Below, piece after piece: positions 12,522 to 22,038 of a DNA stretch of 64,000 nt. The notes under the pieces were generated by a model that was not told where the DNA came from, searched no databases, and saw only the letters and a list, made by a program, of their open reading frames with translations. Source of the stretch: Pedobacter sp. BAL39 (GTDB lineage: Bacteria > Bacteroidota > Bacteroidia > Sphingobacteriales > Sphingobacteriaceae); assembly GCF_000170795.1 (NCBI RefSeq), contig NZ_ABCM01000012.1, positions 1 to 64,000 of the forward strand. The letters run 5' to 3'. The translations under genes and the position numbers were made by a program. Each line of letters starts with the position of its first letter. The stretch's first letter is position 1.

Positions 12522-14044
12522 TATTTACCTCCGTTTAACCAATAGGTATTCAAGACCATGTAAGGATTATTTCTTGTCGCATCAGCATCGATCGGCCAGG
12601 TCCATCCACCGCGGTTAAACTGGTCGAGCGACAGCGAATTTGAGGTCCAGCTTCTCGAAAGGATTCTTCTGGTACGGATCAGGTCAAAGTAATAATGCCC
12701 CTCCCCAAAGAGCTCCCTCGCCCGCTCCAGGAAAATGAAATCCTTTAACGGCTGGCCTCCACTACCGTCATAGCTCGGTGCCTTTGCACGTGCCCGCACC
12801 AGATTCAGCATAGTGATTGCTTCGTCTTCTTCCCCCAGGTTTGCCAATGCCTCGGCACGCAGCAAGATGGACTCCGCATACCTAAAAACCATAAATGTAT
12901 TATCGGGATTGTTTTCTTCCCCGCCCTCCACAAAGGTGTTACCGGCGTATTTGAGCACCATAAATTCACCGCTGTTCGCGTACATGCTCTCAAACCAGGC
13001 TTCCTTACGTCCGTCAGGTAATAGATTGGGATAAATCTTCTCCATGTACTCTGCCTTGTAAAAGGCGCTGCTTACCTGATGAGAGCTTTGAGGTAGCTTA
13101 TAAGGATAGCGTAAAAACATATCTGCAAATGGAGCCCAGTTTGATACGGCATCACCATAATTCGTTGTCCGGAAAAGCTCAAACAGACTTTCATCAGAAC
13201 GGCCTTTGGCTACAGTCGCCCATTCAGCAAGCGGGATGAGCCTGAACGCGCGACTGCGCACCAGTTCTCCACCCAAATCTGCAGTTTCACGCCAATACTT
13301 CGAGGCATTTGCCTGGTCAAAGCCTGCATTCCACATGTTCATGTTCATGATCAGCGCAATTGCGCTTCCGCGACTGGCACGTACTCCCTTCAGGGCCGGA
13401 TCGCTGAAAGTCCATGGCATGTCATTCATGCTTGACTTCAGATCGGCGATACATTTATTAAACACCGACACCATGTTTTCACGACCGATGGCCTGAATGG
13501 CAAAAGCATTCGTATAATAAGGTACATCTCCGAAAAGGTGTACCATATTGTAATAAGCAAGACAGCGCGCAAACTTGGCTTCGCCGATGTACTGCTTAAT
13601 TTCTGCGGCTGTCAAGGCTTCCACTCCTTGCTCAAGGTTATAAATGAGAATGTTTGCCGACTGTATAATCTGGTAGTACCTCGTCCATCGCGTGATTCTC
13701 GCAAAATCATAAAATGTCCACCGGGCACTGTTCGTGACGATGTCGATCATTTCATTTCTGCCGAGTACCTCTACAAACTGCCTTCTCGTGCCAAGGTCAT
13801 TGGTAGGTTCATATTTCACTTCACCGGAGCGGTATTCGCCAACGGCGCCCACCACCTGGGTCTCATTGAGTTTTTCAAAGTGCATCCTGGCCATGTCGTT
13901 GATGACGGCCTCAACATCGCCCTTAGTTTTATAAAAATTATTTCCTGTGAGCTTATCCAGAGGTTCTACATCCAGAAACTTCTTACAGCTGAACTCACTG
14001 ATGCTACTACATATCAATAGGAAGCAGATCATATACTTTTTCAT
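12521..14044 (-). CDS. SusD/RagB-family nutrient-binding outer-membrane lipoprotein (second pair)
   Basis: The start is set at MKKYMICFLLICSSISEFSC (lipid Cys 20), with an alternative ATG at 14062. The mature protein begins KKFLDVEP, usual for SusD homologues. It has the helical TPR-type core and the family's C-terminal segment ERARELFGEGHYYFDLIRT. SusD proteins sit as a lid over the SusC channel and hold the ligand. The gene follows its SusC partner by about 25 bp and overlaps the fasciclin gene by one base. Length (about 507) is normal. Confidence 0.93.
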   Translation of the reverse strand: MKKYMICFLLICSSISEFSCKKFLDVEPLDKLTGNNFYKTKGDVEAVINDMARMHFEKLNETQVVGAVGEYRSGEVKYEPTNDLGTRRQFVEVLGRNEMIDIVTNSARWTFYDFARITRWTRYYQIIQSANILIYNLEQGVEALTAAEIKQYIGEAKFARCLAYYNMVHLFGDVPYYTNAFAIQAIGRENMVSVFNKCIADLKSSMNDMPWTFSDPALKGVRASRGSAIALIMNMNMWNAGFDQANASKYWRETADLGGELVRSRAFRLIPLAEWATVAKGRSDESLFELFRTTNYGDAVSNWAPFADMFLRYPYKLPQSSHQVSSAFYKAEYMEKIYPNLLPDGRKEAWFESMYANSGEFMVLKYAGNTFVEGGEENNPDNTFMVFRYAESILLRAEALANLGEEDEAITMLNLVRARAKAPSYDGSGGQPLKDFIFLERARELFGEGHYYFDLIRTRRILSRSWTSNSLSLDQFNRGGWTWPIDADATRNNPYMVLNTYWLNGGK

Positions 14045-14069
14045 ATCGTTCAATTTTATCATGTCAGTA

Positions 14070-17000
14070 CTAGAATTCGACGTTCAAACCAAAATTATAA
14101 GTCCGTGGCACCGGGTATCCACCCGAAGCATCCCTGCCTAGCGCAGTAACACTCTCCGGGTTGGGTCCGCTGTACGGGGAGAAAGTAATCAGGTTATTCC
14201 CTGATGCATACATCCTCAGGCCCGCCAGACCAATTCTGTTCGCCAGCTGCTTTGCAAAACGATAGGAAAGGGTGACGGTGTTCATCTTATAATAAGATCC
14301 TTCTTCTGCCCATAATGTCTGATCGAGACGGAAAGGATCAATCTGGCTATACCTTGTATAAGCGTAGGCATAAGGGTATTTTGCCTGATCTCCCGGCCTT
14401 TTCCAGGTATCCAGATCATCCAGAGGTACCACCGCTCTTGGGTCGAAAGGATTGCTCATGATGCGGAAACGATCTGCCAGGGCATTATTGAGTACCGTAC
14501 GCAGTAAAGTAAATGAGCCGTTGATGTTCAAGCCCCAGTTTCCGTAATTGATGTTCGTGGAAAGACCTCCCACTACCAGAGGCTGAGAATTTCCATTGAT
14601 CTCATAATCCCTTCCATCCAGGATATAATCACCATTTACATCTTTGAAATAAGGGTCACCGCCTTCAAACACAGCTCCATTCGTAGCGTATTTTAATCCT
14701 GTTACAGGATCTACTGGCACATTGTTATCTGTGCTGAATACCCCCTGGTTAATGCGCAGATAGTTAGACAGCGTGTTGGTACCCACCCTGTAAACGATCA
14801 TCTGTCCATCATTATGGATATACTGACCGTTAAACTCAGCAGGTAACTTCAACAGCACGTCATTGTTTACCGCCCCGTTAAAGGAAATCGACCAGTCTAC
14901 CTTACTGGCTTTACTCAGCGGACGTAAGGTTACCGATAGCTCAAGACCATAATTCGCAATCCCCGCATCATTACTCAGCACATTGCCGAATCCGGTAAGG
15001 TTGCTCAGGTTACGCGTAAACAACAGGTTATCTACCTTCTTATAATAGGCATCCATGTTCATCTCTACCTTGTTGTCGAACAAACCGGCATCGAGGCCAA
15101 TGTTAAACTGACTTGTTGTCGTCGGCTTAAGCCTTGGGTTTGGTACCGAGCCGTAATCTATACCAATTGTAGGGTTGTTATTATAGGTACCTGTTACATT
15201 ATACAGACCGTAAATACTCTGTAGGTTTCCTGTGGGAGAAACGTTCTGTCCCCAAGAGAACCTAAGCGCTCCATAACTCAGCCATTTTACGTTCTCCAGC
15301 CATGTCTCTTTATTAAAATTCCAGCGCAGCCCAAGTGCCGGATTTTTGGAATATGGGTTTTCCAATCCGCTTGCTGATGAACCATCCAGGCGATAGGACA
15401 AGTCCACAACATATTTCTTATTAAAATCATAAGATACTGCAGCAGCAAATGAGGCGAGTCTGGCATCTTTGTAACCAGGAAGTACACCACCACCGCTGGA
15501 AGTAAAGGCATCGAAGCCCAGTGGACCATGAAACTGATCATTTGCAGTCCTGTTTTGGGTGATGGAAGTAGACTGTCCGGTCTGGATGGTGATCTCGTTA
15601 AAAATATTGATAAAAAGGTTATGTTGCTCCGCAATGGTCTTCGAGTACGAGATGTTGTTCCTGTTGTAAAGCGAAGTGCTTCGTCCGTTGAACGAATAAA
15701 CTTTTGCAAACTGATTATTGGCAGCTGCAGGAGTAAACGTATCCGTATTGTCTGAGGTGTAATCGTAGCTCAAGCTGCTGGCGGCCCATAGCCCTGTGAT
15801 GAGCTGATAACGTGCATCAATATTGGCACGGAGGTTCTTTGTACTATTTTCATCGTTCGTCTGTAATGCGGCCAGTGTTCCTCCATTTGCCTGGTAAAAG
15901 GAAGGACCAGGAAGTAGTGAGGAAGACTGGCCTCCGGTAGCAACCCCGGTTTGGAGCAAGCCGGAACCATTGCCTTTATTCTGCATCCCCACACCTCCAT
16001 TGAGTGCCGCAAATATCCGGAACTTCGGTGTCGGCTGATACTCCATGTTCATGTTCAGGTTGTAGCGGTCGTAACCTGTATTCTTGATCACCCCTTTTTC
16101 TGTGGAGTAACCCAGGTTTGTTTTGTAGTTGAACTTCGTATCTCCCCCATCCAGTGCCAGATTATGCGTCTGATTGTAGGTGCTCTCATAAAATACCCCT
16201 TGCCAGTTTGTGGAATTGTTATTATAGCTGTTCAGACTGTCGGTCAGGAAATAGGTGGTCGCCAAAAGATCAAGAAATGCCTCATCCGTGGCGTTTGCCA
16301 GGATATGGTTGATCTTGGACTGACGCTCGGCATTTCCACCAAGGGTTTCCCTGAGCTTCGGTGGTGTATTCACGTAAAAGTTAGTGGTGTAACGGATCCG
16401 GGGGATCTTTGAGTTTCCACGTTTTGTAGTGATGATGATGACACCATAGGCACCACGTGATCCATAGAGGGAGGTGGCCTGCGCATCTTTAAGCACCTCC
16501 AGACTGGCAATGTCTTCCTGAGGAATCAGCGACAGCGGGCTTACACCAGGCCCCATCGTATTGTAACCGTATTCTGCGGCTTTGTCGGCGTCAATAGGAA
16601 CGCCATCGATCACGTATAATGGGGATGTCGGCTGTAGGAACGATTCACTTCCCGAACCAGAGATGGCCAGCGTATTCAGACCACGGATAGTAGCTGATCC
16701 TCTGAAACCGGGTGCCCCATTGTTGACCTGGATGTTCAAACCTGCCACTTTACCTTGCAGCAACTGTTCCACGTTGGACACAGGAACATCCTGCACCTGA
16801 TCTCCGGAAATGGTAAAGGACGACCCGGTACTGGTCTCCTTGGACCGTGTCTGGTATCCGCGTACCACCACCTCGTCCAGCTGACTATTACTTTCACTCA
16901 GTAACACATCAATGTTCAGCTGGCCTGGTTTCAGCTTGGTGGTATAGGTCTTAAATCCGGTATAACTGAAAGATAGCGTAGCCTCATCCTCCACCAACAC

Positions 17001-17198
17001 TGAAAATTGTCCTTTTCCATTTGTTTGGGTTACGCCCTTCAGCGGTTTTCCTGTACTAACGGAAACCCCGGGAATGGGTAAGTTGGTTGACCGCTCAGTT
17101 ACAGTACCCTTCACGATAGACTTTTTCGTTTGTGCCTGCAGGCTACCATGGAGCATGCCACAAACCAATAATGATAAAAAGAGTATTTTTTGTCTCAT
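14070..17198 (-). CDS. SusC/RagA-family TonB-dependent outer-membrane transporter (second pair)
   Basis: Starting at MRQKILFLSLLVCGMLHGSLQ (alternative ATG at 17216) the protein has about 1042 residues. A signal peptide is followed by a carboxypeptidase-regulatory-like domain at about 28-102 (GTVTERSTNLPIPGVSV), a TonB-box-like DEVVVRGY at 108-115, a plug domain (ASLEVLKDAQATSLYGSRGA), and a 22-strand-type barrel ending in Phe (NFGLNVEF). It would import the ligand captured by the SusD partner, driven by TonB-ExbBD. The ATG at 17216 lies 2 bp after the preceding stop, so the gene is clearly cotranscribed. Confidence 0.95.
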   Translation of the reverse strand: MRQKILFLSLLVCGMLHGSLQAQTKKSIVKGTVTERSTNLPIPGVSVSTGKPLKGVTQTNGKGQFSVLVEDEATLSFSYTGFKTYTTKLKPGQLNIDVLLSESNSQLDEVVVRGYQTRSKETSTGSSFTISGDQVQDVPVSNVEQLLQGKVAGLNIQVNNGAPGFRGSATIRGLNTLAISGSGSESFLQPTSPLYVIDGVPIDADKAAEYGYNTMGPGVSPLSLIPQEDIASLEVLKDAQATSLYGSRGAYGVIIITTKRGNSKIPRIRYTTNFYVNTPPKLRETLGGNAERQSKINHILANATDEAFLDLLATTYFLTDSLNSYNNNSTNWQGVFYESTYNQTHNLALDGGDTKFNYKTNLGYSTEKGVIKNTGYDRYNLNMNMEYQPTPKFRIFAALNGGVGMQNKGNGSGLLQTGVATGGQSSSLLPGPSFYQANGGTLAALQTNDENSTKNLRANIDARYQLITGLWAASSLSYDYTSDNTDTFTPAAANNQFAKVYSFNGRSTSLYNRNNISYSKTIAEQHNLFINIFNEITIQTGQSTSITQNRTANDQFHGPLGFDAFTSSGGGVLPGYKDARLASFAAAVSYDFNKKYVVDLSYRLDGSSASGLENPYSKNPALGLRWNFNKETWLENVKWLSYGALRFSWGQNVSPTGNLQSIYGLYNVTGTYNNNPTIGIDYGSVPNPRLKPTTTSQFNIGLDAGLFDNKVEMNMDAYYKKVDNLLFTRNLSNLTGFGNVLSNDAGIANYGLELSVTLRPLSKASKVDWSISFNGAVNNDVLLKLPAEFNGQYIHNDGQMIVYRVGTNTLSNYLRINQGVFSTDNNVPVDPVTGLKYATNGAVFEGGDPYFKDVNGDYILDGRDYEINGNSQPLVVGGLSTNINYGNWGLNINGSFTLLRTVLNNALADRFRIMSNPFDPRAVVPLDDLDTWKRPGDQAKYPYAYAYTRYSQIDPFRLDQTLWAEEGSYYKMNTVTLSYRFAKQLANRIGLAGLRMYASGNNLITFSPYSGPNPESVTALGRDASGGYPVPRTYNFGLNVEF

Positions 17199-17218
17199 AA
17201 TATGATATCCAAGCATGA

Positions 17219-18304
17219 TTATTCGTCTTCAAATTTTGGGTTCTCCCGGCGGAAGTGAAAGACAATCTCCCAGTCGCCTTCCTTATAGATATTGTAGTTC
17301 ATTCCAATATTGGCTGTCGTACGCTGACCACCAAATCCCCTCCGCGAATAGGAAAAGGTACTTGATGCCTGGGAGCCGTTCGGCGCGTAGGTTGTTGCCA
17401 GCTGCACCAGAGGAATCGGATAAGCCACCTCAAACTGTACATATCCGGGAGTAATCTGACGGTCAAATCCATGCACCAGATAATCCCATTTGGTTTCATT
17501 GAACAACAGTGGGTTAATGGCCGTAGAATCTTTATCCAGAAATACAAACCGCAGGGAATGTCCCGAACCTCCCATAAAAGGCCTGATGTAAACCACAATA
17601 TCTTTCCTGGTATCATCATTCCGGAGCGCAGTATTGCTCACCGCACCAATGATGTTGCTGAAATTAGGGGTCAGGTAATCTCTTTTAGTGGGATTATTGG
17701 GATCTCTCGGATCCCGCGCCACGGCACCAGTATAGGGGTTGATGTCATTCGAAGGTTCATAAAGACGTTCTCTCCAGGGTTTGATCTGGAAATCCCGCAG
17801 GATGGTCTCGCCACCTGAATTTTTTACCTTCAGATCAAAAAAACGGATGTCCTGCACACGGTTGGAGCTGTCGGCAGGCCTTGGTGTGATCAGCGCATTT
17901 GTCGACGATGCCCAAAGGATAAACTGCCCTGACGACCTCACCTCAAACATCGGATGGTCTTCAAGCTTTCTCTTCGCATTGACTTCTGCCAGCGACTTTT
18001 CATAACCGTCGTATGCACTGGTCCACACCCAGGTTTTCTGCACCTGGAAGAGGTCTGTCACCGGAAGGCCGTTGCCGAACCGGGCATTCACAATTTCAAA
18101 CTGCATGGGAAAGGTGGAGTTGTCAGCACTAAAATCACCCATCAGCGCCGTCCGGCCCAATACTGGTTCGAACACCTTGTTGGCGTAATTGATGTTGTTG
18201 CTCAGGTAGTCTTTCTCATCCGGAAGATTGAGAATTTTCTTACACCCTGTCCCAAGAAAAAGGAAAGGCAGCAGCAATAGATTGTATTTAATTAGTTTTA
18301 TCAT
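17219..18304 (-). CDS. DUF5007-like lipoprotein of the SusCD operon
   Basis: The preferred start gives MIKLIKYNLLLLPFLFLGTGC (lipid Cys 21); ATGs at 18316 and 18334 are in frame. The mature part (about 340 residues) has no catalytic motif I recognise. It resembles Bacteroidota proteins annotated DUF5007, which commonly accompany fasciclin and SusCD genes; this assignment is from memory of the family. A predicted mix of strands and turns and its position between two SusCD systems suggest a surface ligand-binding component. It is preceded by a 94-bp gap containing a hairpin and followed immediately by the second SusC gene. Confidence 0.6.
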   Translation of the reverse strand: MIKLIKYNLLLLPFLFLGTGCKKILNLPDEKDYLSNNINYANKVFEPVLGRTALMGDFSADNSTFPMQFEIVNARFGNGLPVTDLFQVQKTWVWTSAYDGYEKSLAEVNAKRKLEDHPMFEVRSSGQFILWASSTNALITPRPADSSNRVQDIRFFDLKVKNSGGETILRDFQIKPWRERLYEPSNDINPYTGAVARDPRDPNNPTKRDYLTPNFSNIIGAVSNTALRNDDTRKDIVVYIRPFMGGSGHSLRFVFLDKDSTAINPLLFNETKWDYLVHGFDRQITPGYVQFEVAYPIPLVQLATTYAPNGSQASSTFSYSRRGFGGQRTTANIGMNYNIYKEGDWEIVFHFRRENPKFEDE

Positions 18305-18348
18305 TTTCAAGGTCATTGGAGTAAAAAGTATCAAACTGAATCAGGTAA

Positions 18349-18383
18349 TCATCAGACTGCAGCAACTGCATGCAGCCTGATGA
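18349..18383 (-). promoter_or_regulatory. Intercistronic hairpin inside the SusCD operon
   Basis: The sequence tcatcag-a-ctgca ... tgcag-c-ctgatga forms a two-part stem (7 + 5 bp with one mismatch) in the 94-bp gap between the HExxH gene and the DUF5007-like gene. No T-tract follows on the minus strand, so it is not a standard terminator. It may mark RNA processing or partial attenuation within the long transcript, which is inference. Confidence 0.4.
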
Positions 18384-18398
18384 AGGGAGAACGAAACA

Positions 18399-20483
18399 CT
18401 AGTACCTCACATTGGGAAAATCACGTTTTGCCTGCTGAAACTGAGCTTCTCCGTATTCAGTCCAGTATTGGGGTGCCTTATATGGGGGCCAGTATTTCGG
18501 GTCCCCTTCGTCCTTATCGGGCCAGTGGTCGGCGCCCAATGCGGGGTTGAATGCGATACGGGCCTGCGCACTGAGGTCTACCCCGGCAGCGCCACTGTAG
18601 AAATGCACAAACTCCCCAAGGTTCATTGGTTTTGATCTCTCTATGCGGTTGCCATTTCTCGGAAAGTTGGCACGCAGTACCTGGAAATACTTATTCAGCA
18701 GTTGCTCTTTTCCATGCTGATTGTAGATCGGGTAAAACCATTCCGTAAACCAGCGCACTCCCGGGAAGGCAATTCCCGGATAAGAGCGGTATGGATTTTT
18801 AGCTTCCATTTCAGTAACCACATCTGCGGCCATCCGGTCCAGCCCTATTTTCTTATAGACATCATAATTGAAGATCTCCATAAACTTGCTGTCTCCCCAG
18901 ATCACTCCTGTTGGCGAGCCTTTGATGCCATCAATGTTATCTTCCACAATGTGCCCCATCTCATGCACCGGCAGACCGATGTTCTGTCCTTCCGGCAGCG
19001 ACCAATCGCCCAGTCCGCAGTCCAGTACATTTTTGAAATCGTGACTGGAATCTAGATAATGTGCCGGATGCCCTCCACCCAGGTTGTCGGTTGCAGGAAT
19101 AACCCTGTGAAGAATGAGGCGCAGGCGCTGGTCAGTACCGAAAGTTGCGTTGCCACCATAGGTTTGTTTCACATAAGCCCAGGCATCACTAAAGACCTGC
19201 TTCGGCCAGGTAACGGAAGAAAACATATACTGGTCATGGTAAACGGCAATATGATCCGTGTAGTCAAATAACCTCAGGAACTGGTTGTGGTTACCCCAGT
19301 GTTCCAGCCAGGTAGCGGTGAGGCCATCGGGAACATTCGTCATCTTGGGGGTAAAGATCAGTTGGTAGACATCAAAACCACCGGTAACGATGTTAAACCG
19401 GATGATGTGTTTTCCTTTTGTTAATGGTACAGTCGTCGAAACGCCTCCAAAAGTATTGTTTGCACCGGTGTTAGGCACCGCTTGTATTCCGGTTACATTG
19501 ACGCCGTCTACTTCCAGGCTAAACCTGCGGCCATCGCCTCCGGAAGCCAGAACGGCCATCATGTCATAGTCTCCATCTTCAGCCACACTCACAGTGTAAG
19601 CGAGCCATTCTCCGGAAACGGTTTTTTCTACTTTGAAACCTCCATTATAGGTGGCGATGTCAACGCCCTCAGCGCTACGATAGTAGGCAAGGTCATTTTT
19701 GTCATCAGAGTCAGCGTATCCTAAGCCAGGGCCACCGAGGTCAAAATCTACCGCGTTGATCACTCCCGGAATGGTAAGCGGCGTACCATAGAACGGCATA
19801 TTGACTTTTGGAATGAAAGTAATGCGGCTAACAAACTCGTCGAAGCCAAAGACATGATTGGGCTCTACAATATGCACGAAGCCATTGTTGGTCTGGATGT
19901 CGATCGAACCTGTTGTGGTGGTCGACCAGTAACGGTTGAAGATACTCTGTTTGGTATCATCAAACTGTATGTACGCGGGGCCGCCATTTCCATAACCTGA
20001 AGAGGAGGAAGTCAGCTTTTTCGCATGCATCATCCGCTGGTATTTCACCCCATAGAACATCAACCCATCCTGTTTTGTCAGGGAGTCTGAGGGATAAGCG
20101 CCTTTAATGATATATTTCGTAAGTAGCGTATCCAGGTGCCTGGTATCAATATTGGCAAGGAACAGGGGGCTTTTGCCAGTACTCGCCCTGAGGTTGTTCA
20201 GGTTGGTAATGGCCAGCTTGAAACTCTCATTTGTAGGTGCAAACAAAGTCACCGTTTCATTTTTCAAGGTATCAGCCAGGCCCAGCCTGTCAATCAGAAA
20301 GACGAGAGAGTCGTAAATTCCGCGTTTACTCTTCAGATAGTCGTAGGTATTCATATTCACAACTTCACGTTCTGCAGGCTCCTCGTGGAAAGTATCATCT
20401 TTCCTGCAGCTGCTCTGTAGTGCAACCGTACCTATACAAAGGCACAGCACGAGAGGACGGAGTAAGGATCTAAAATTTTTCAT
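18399..20483 (-). CDS. Fasciclin / CBM6-like / HExxH metallopeptidase-like lipoprotein
   Basis: The start at MKNFRSLLRPLVLCLC (20483) gives a 694-residue lipoprotein (Cys 26) beginning 1 bp after the SusD stop; an earlier ATG at 20627 would run into the SusD gene and is disfavoured. Residues about 45-215 form a FAS1 domain (LFAPTNESF, NNGFVHIVEP). Residues about 240-380 look like a CBM6-type sandwich (DGDYDMMAVLASGG, LTKGKHIIRF). Residues about 385-694 contain the zincin motif HEMGH at 507-511, with Glu536 as a possible third ligand. A secreted or surface metalloprotease acting on a glycoprotein ligand is a reasonable inference. I do not recognise the peptidase family. Confidence 0.75.
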   Translation of the reverse strand: MKNFRSLLRPLVLCLCIGTVALQSSCRKDDTFHEEPAEREVVNMNTYDYLKSKRGIYDSLVFLIDRLGLADTLKNETVTLFAPTNESFKLAITNLNNLRASTGKSPLFLANIDTRHLDTLLTKYIIKGAYPSDSLTKQDGLMFYGVKYQRMMHAKKLTSSSSGYGNGGPAYIQFDDTKQSIFNRYWSTTTTGSIDIQTNNGFVHIVEPNHVFGFDEFVSRITFIPKVNMPFYGTPLTIPGVINAVDFDLGGPGLGYADSDDKNDLAYYRSAEGVDIATYNGGFKVEKTVSGEWLAYTVSVAEDGDYDMMAVLASGGDGRRFSLEVDGVNVTGIQAVPNTGANNTFGGVSTTVPLTKGKHIIRFNIVTGGFDVYQLIFTPKMTNVPDGLTATWLEHWGNHNQFLRLFDYTDHIAVYHDQYMFSSVTWPKQVFSDAWAYVKQTYGGNATFGTDQRLRLILHRVIPATDNLGGGHPAHYLDSSHDFKNVLDCGLGDWSLPEGQNIGLPVHEMGHIVEDNIDGIKGSPTGVIWGDSKFMEIFNYDVYKKIGLDRMAADVVTEMEAKNPYRSYPGIAFPGVRWFTEWFYPIYNQHGKEQLLNKYFQVLRANFPRNGNRIERSKPMNLGEFVHFYSGAAGVDLSAQARIAFNPALGADHWPDKDEGDPKYWPPYKAPQYWTEYGEAQFQQAKRDFPNVRY

Positions 20484-20484
20484 A

Positions 20485-21996
20485 TTATTTCCAATAAGAG
20501 TTTTGAGTGAGTAGCGGATTCTGAGCGAGCACCTTCCGGGATATCGGCCAGTAAATTCCACCATTGGCGATGAGCGCTGCGATTTTAGGGTTGTTCTCGC
20601 GGATCCTGGTCTGACGGATGAGGTCATACCAGCGGTGCCCCTCTCCCATCAGCTCGCGCTGACGTTCTTTGAAAATGGCATCAATGAGGTTGCCATTGAC
20701 CTCCAGGCTGTACGGAGGCAAAGTCCGGTAGGCACGCACCGGATAGTTGAGCAGCTCTATTGCTCCCGCATTATCGCCGAGGACCGCCAGGGCTTCCGCA
20801 CGAAGCAGGGAAATGTCTTCTATCCTGGTGAAAACAATGGCACTTGAAAAAATCCTGAAGCTGCCATCGGTCACCCCATTCTGGATCACTTTGATTTTAC
20901 TAAAGATCGGATACTTGCCATTGAAATTGCTGAAGTAGCGGATATCTACCGGCTGACCCAGCGTATCCAGACTGAAACGCTCATCATCAGGCTCATTAAA
21001 AATGGAAAGGATCGAATCTTTACTCAGGTAGATGTCCGGAATAGGTTTATTCACTACGGGGCTGGCCAGCGTCAGCTCCTCAATGTGGCCGGTAAAGGAT
21101 GCATCTACGTGCCCCCAATCAAAGTTAAACCCAATGATATGGCTGTTTCGCTTTCCTTGAAAAAAGCCGTTCCCGTTGGTAAGGTCGTCAGATCCTGTAA
21201 ATCCGATTCCTCCTTTACCATAGTTATCCATGACAAACTTGGTATAGGTGGCTACTTTAGGATAGTCGCCTCTCCAGGCGGCGATGTGTGCGAGTAAAGA
21301 ATAAGCACTGATCTTCCTGGCAAGCGCGCCCTGCCAGCGTGCTTCATTTTCGTTGTAATATTGTCCGGGTTGCTGAACATCATTTGCACTGTATTTATAA
21401 GGCAGATCGGCAGCGGCAGCGATCAGCTCTGATTCAGCAAAAGCCAGTACCTTTTGCTGGTTCTCCCTTGGCTGATCCTCAAACTGCCCATCGTGGTCTT
21501 TGACAATTAAAGGGACATCGCCCCATATTCGGACCATATAGAAGTAAGCAAAGGCACGAAGGAACCTGATCTGCGCAACATCTACCGTCATATTATTTGC
21601 GGTATACCTTGGATCATTTGCCTTCACTTCTCCAATTCGTTCCAGAAAGATGTTTGCCGAGTTGATCACCGCATACCACCTTCTCCAATCGGACATCGCC
21701 TCAAGGGCTGGGTAAGATGCGGTAAGGTCATTGCTGACCACAGCTTTCAGGTCCTGCCGGTTTGTAACAGTGAACTCTCCGGGCCGAACCTCGCCATAGA
21801 TCCAAAACGCATTATTATCGGCCAAGGCAGCCCTGGTCAGCCCATAAGTTCCAATCAGTCCCGCACGAGCATCCTCCAGCACTTTCCACATGTTCTTTTC
21901 TCCCACTACCCGCGTCGAATCTATTTCCAGGACTTTTTCACATCCTGAAATCAGAACGCTACAGGAAATTAGTGTTGCTAGTATTATTTTTTTCAT
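20485..21996 (-). CDS. SusD/RagB-family nutrient-binding outer-membrane lipoprotein (first pair)
   Basis: The 503-residue protein has a lipoprotein signal (MKKIILATLISCSVLISGC; Cys 19) and a SusD-type helical core (QIRFLRAFAYFYMVRIWGDVPL is the typical TPR segment). The C-terminal FKERQRELMGEGHRWYDLIR is the family signature. It starts 42 bp after its SusC partner. It is only distantly similar to the second SusD in this operon, so the two pairs may bind different parts of a ligand. Confidence 0.94.
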   Translation of the reverse strand: MKKIILATLISCSVLISGCEKVLEIDSTRVVGEKNMWKVLEDARAGLIGTYGLTRAALADNNAFWIYGEVRPGEFTVTNRQDLKAVVSNDLTASYPALEAMSDWRRWYAVINSANIFLERIGEVKANDPRYTANNMTVDVAQIRFLRAFAYFYMVRIWGDVPLIVKDHDGQFEDQPRENQQKVLAFAESELIAAAADLPYKYSANDVQQPGQYYNENEARWQGALARKISAYSLLAHIAAWRGDYPKVATYTKFVMDNYGKGGIGFTGSDDLTNGNGFFQGKRNSHIIGFNFDWGHVDASFTGHIEELTLASPVVNKPIPDIYLSKDSILSIFNEPDDERFSLDTLGQPVDIRYFSNFNGKYPIFSKIKVIQNGVTDGSFRIFSSAIVFTRIEDISLLRAEALAVLGDNAGAIELLNYPVRAYRTLPPYSLEVNGNLIDAIFKERQRELMGEGHRWYDLIRQTRIRENNPKIAALIANGGIYWPISRKVLAQNPLLTQNSYWK

Positions 21997-22038
21997 CTTA
22001 TCAATTTCTATAATTGTACAATCGATTCCATTTGCAGC

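Noticed and set aside
20484..20627. A 48-residue N-terminal extension of the fasciclin/HExxH protein
   Set aside because: It would overlap the SusD gene by about 140 bp and lacks signal-like sequence; the ATG at 20483 directly precedes a lipoprotein signal.
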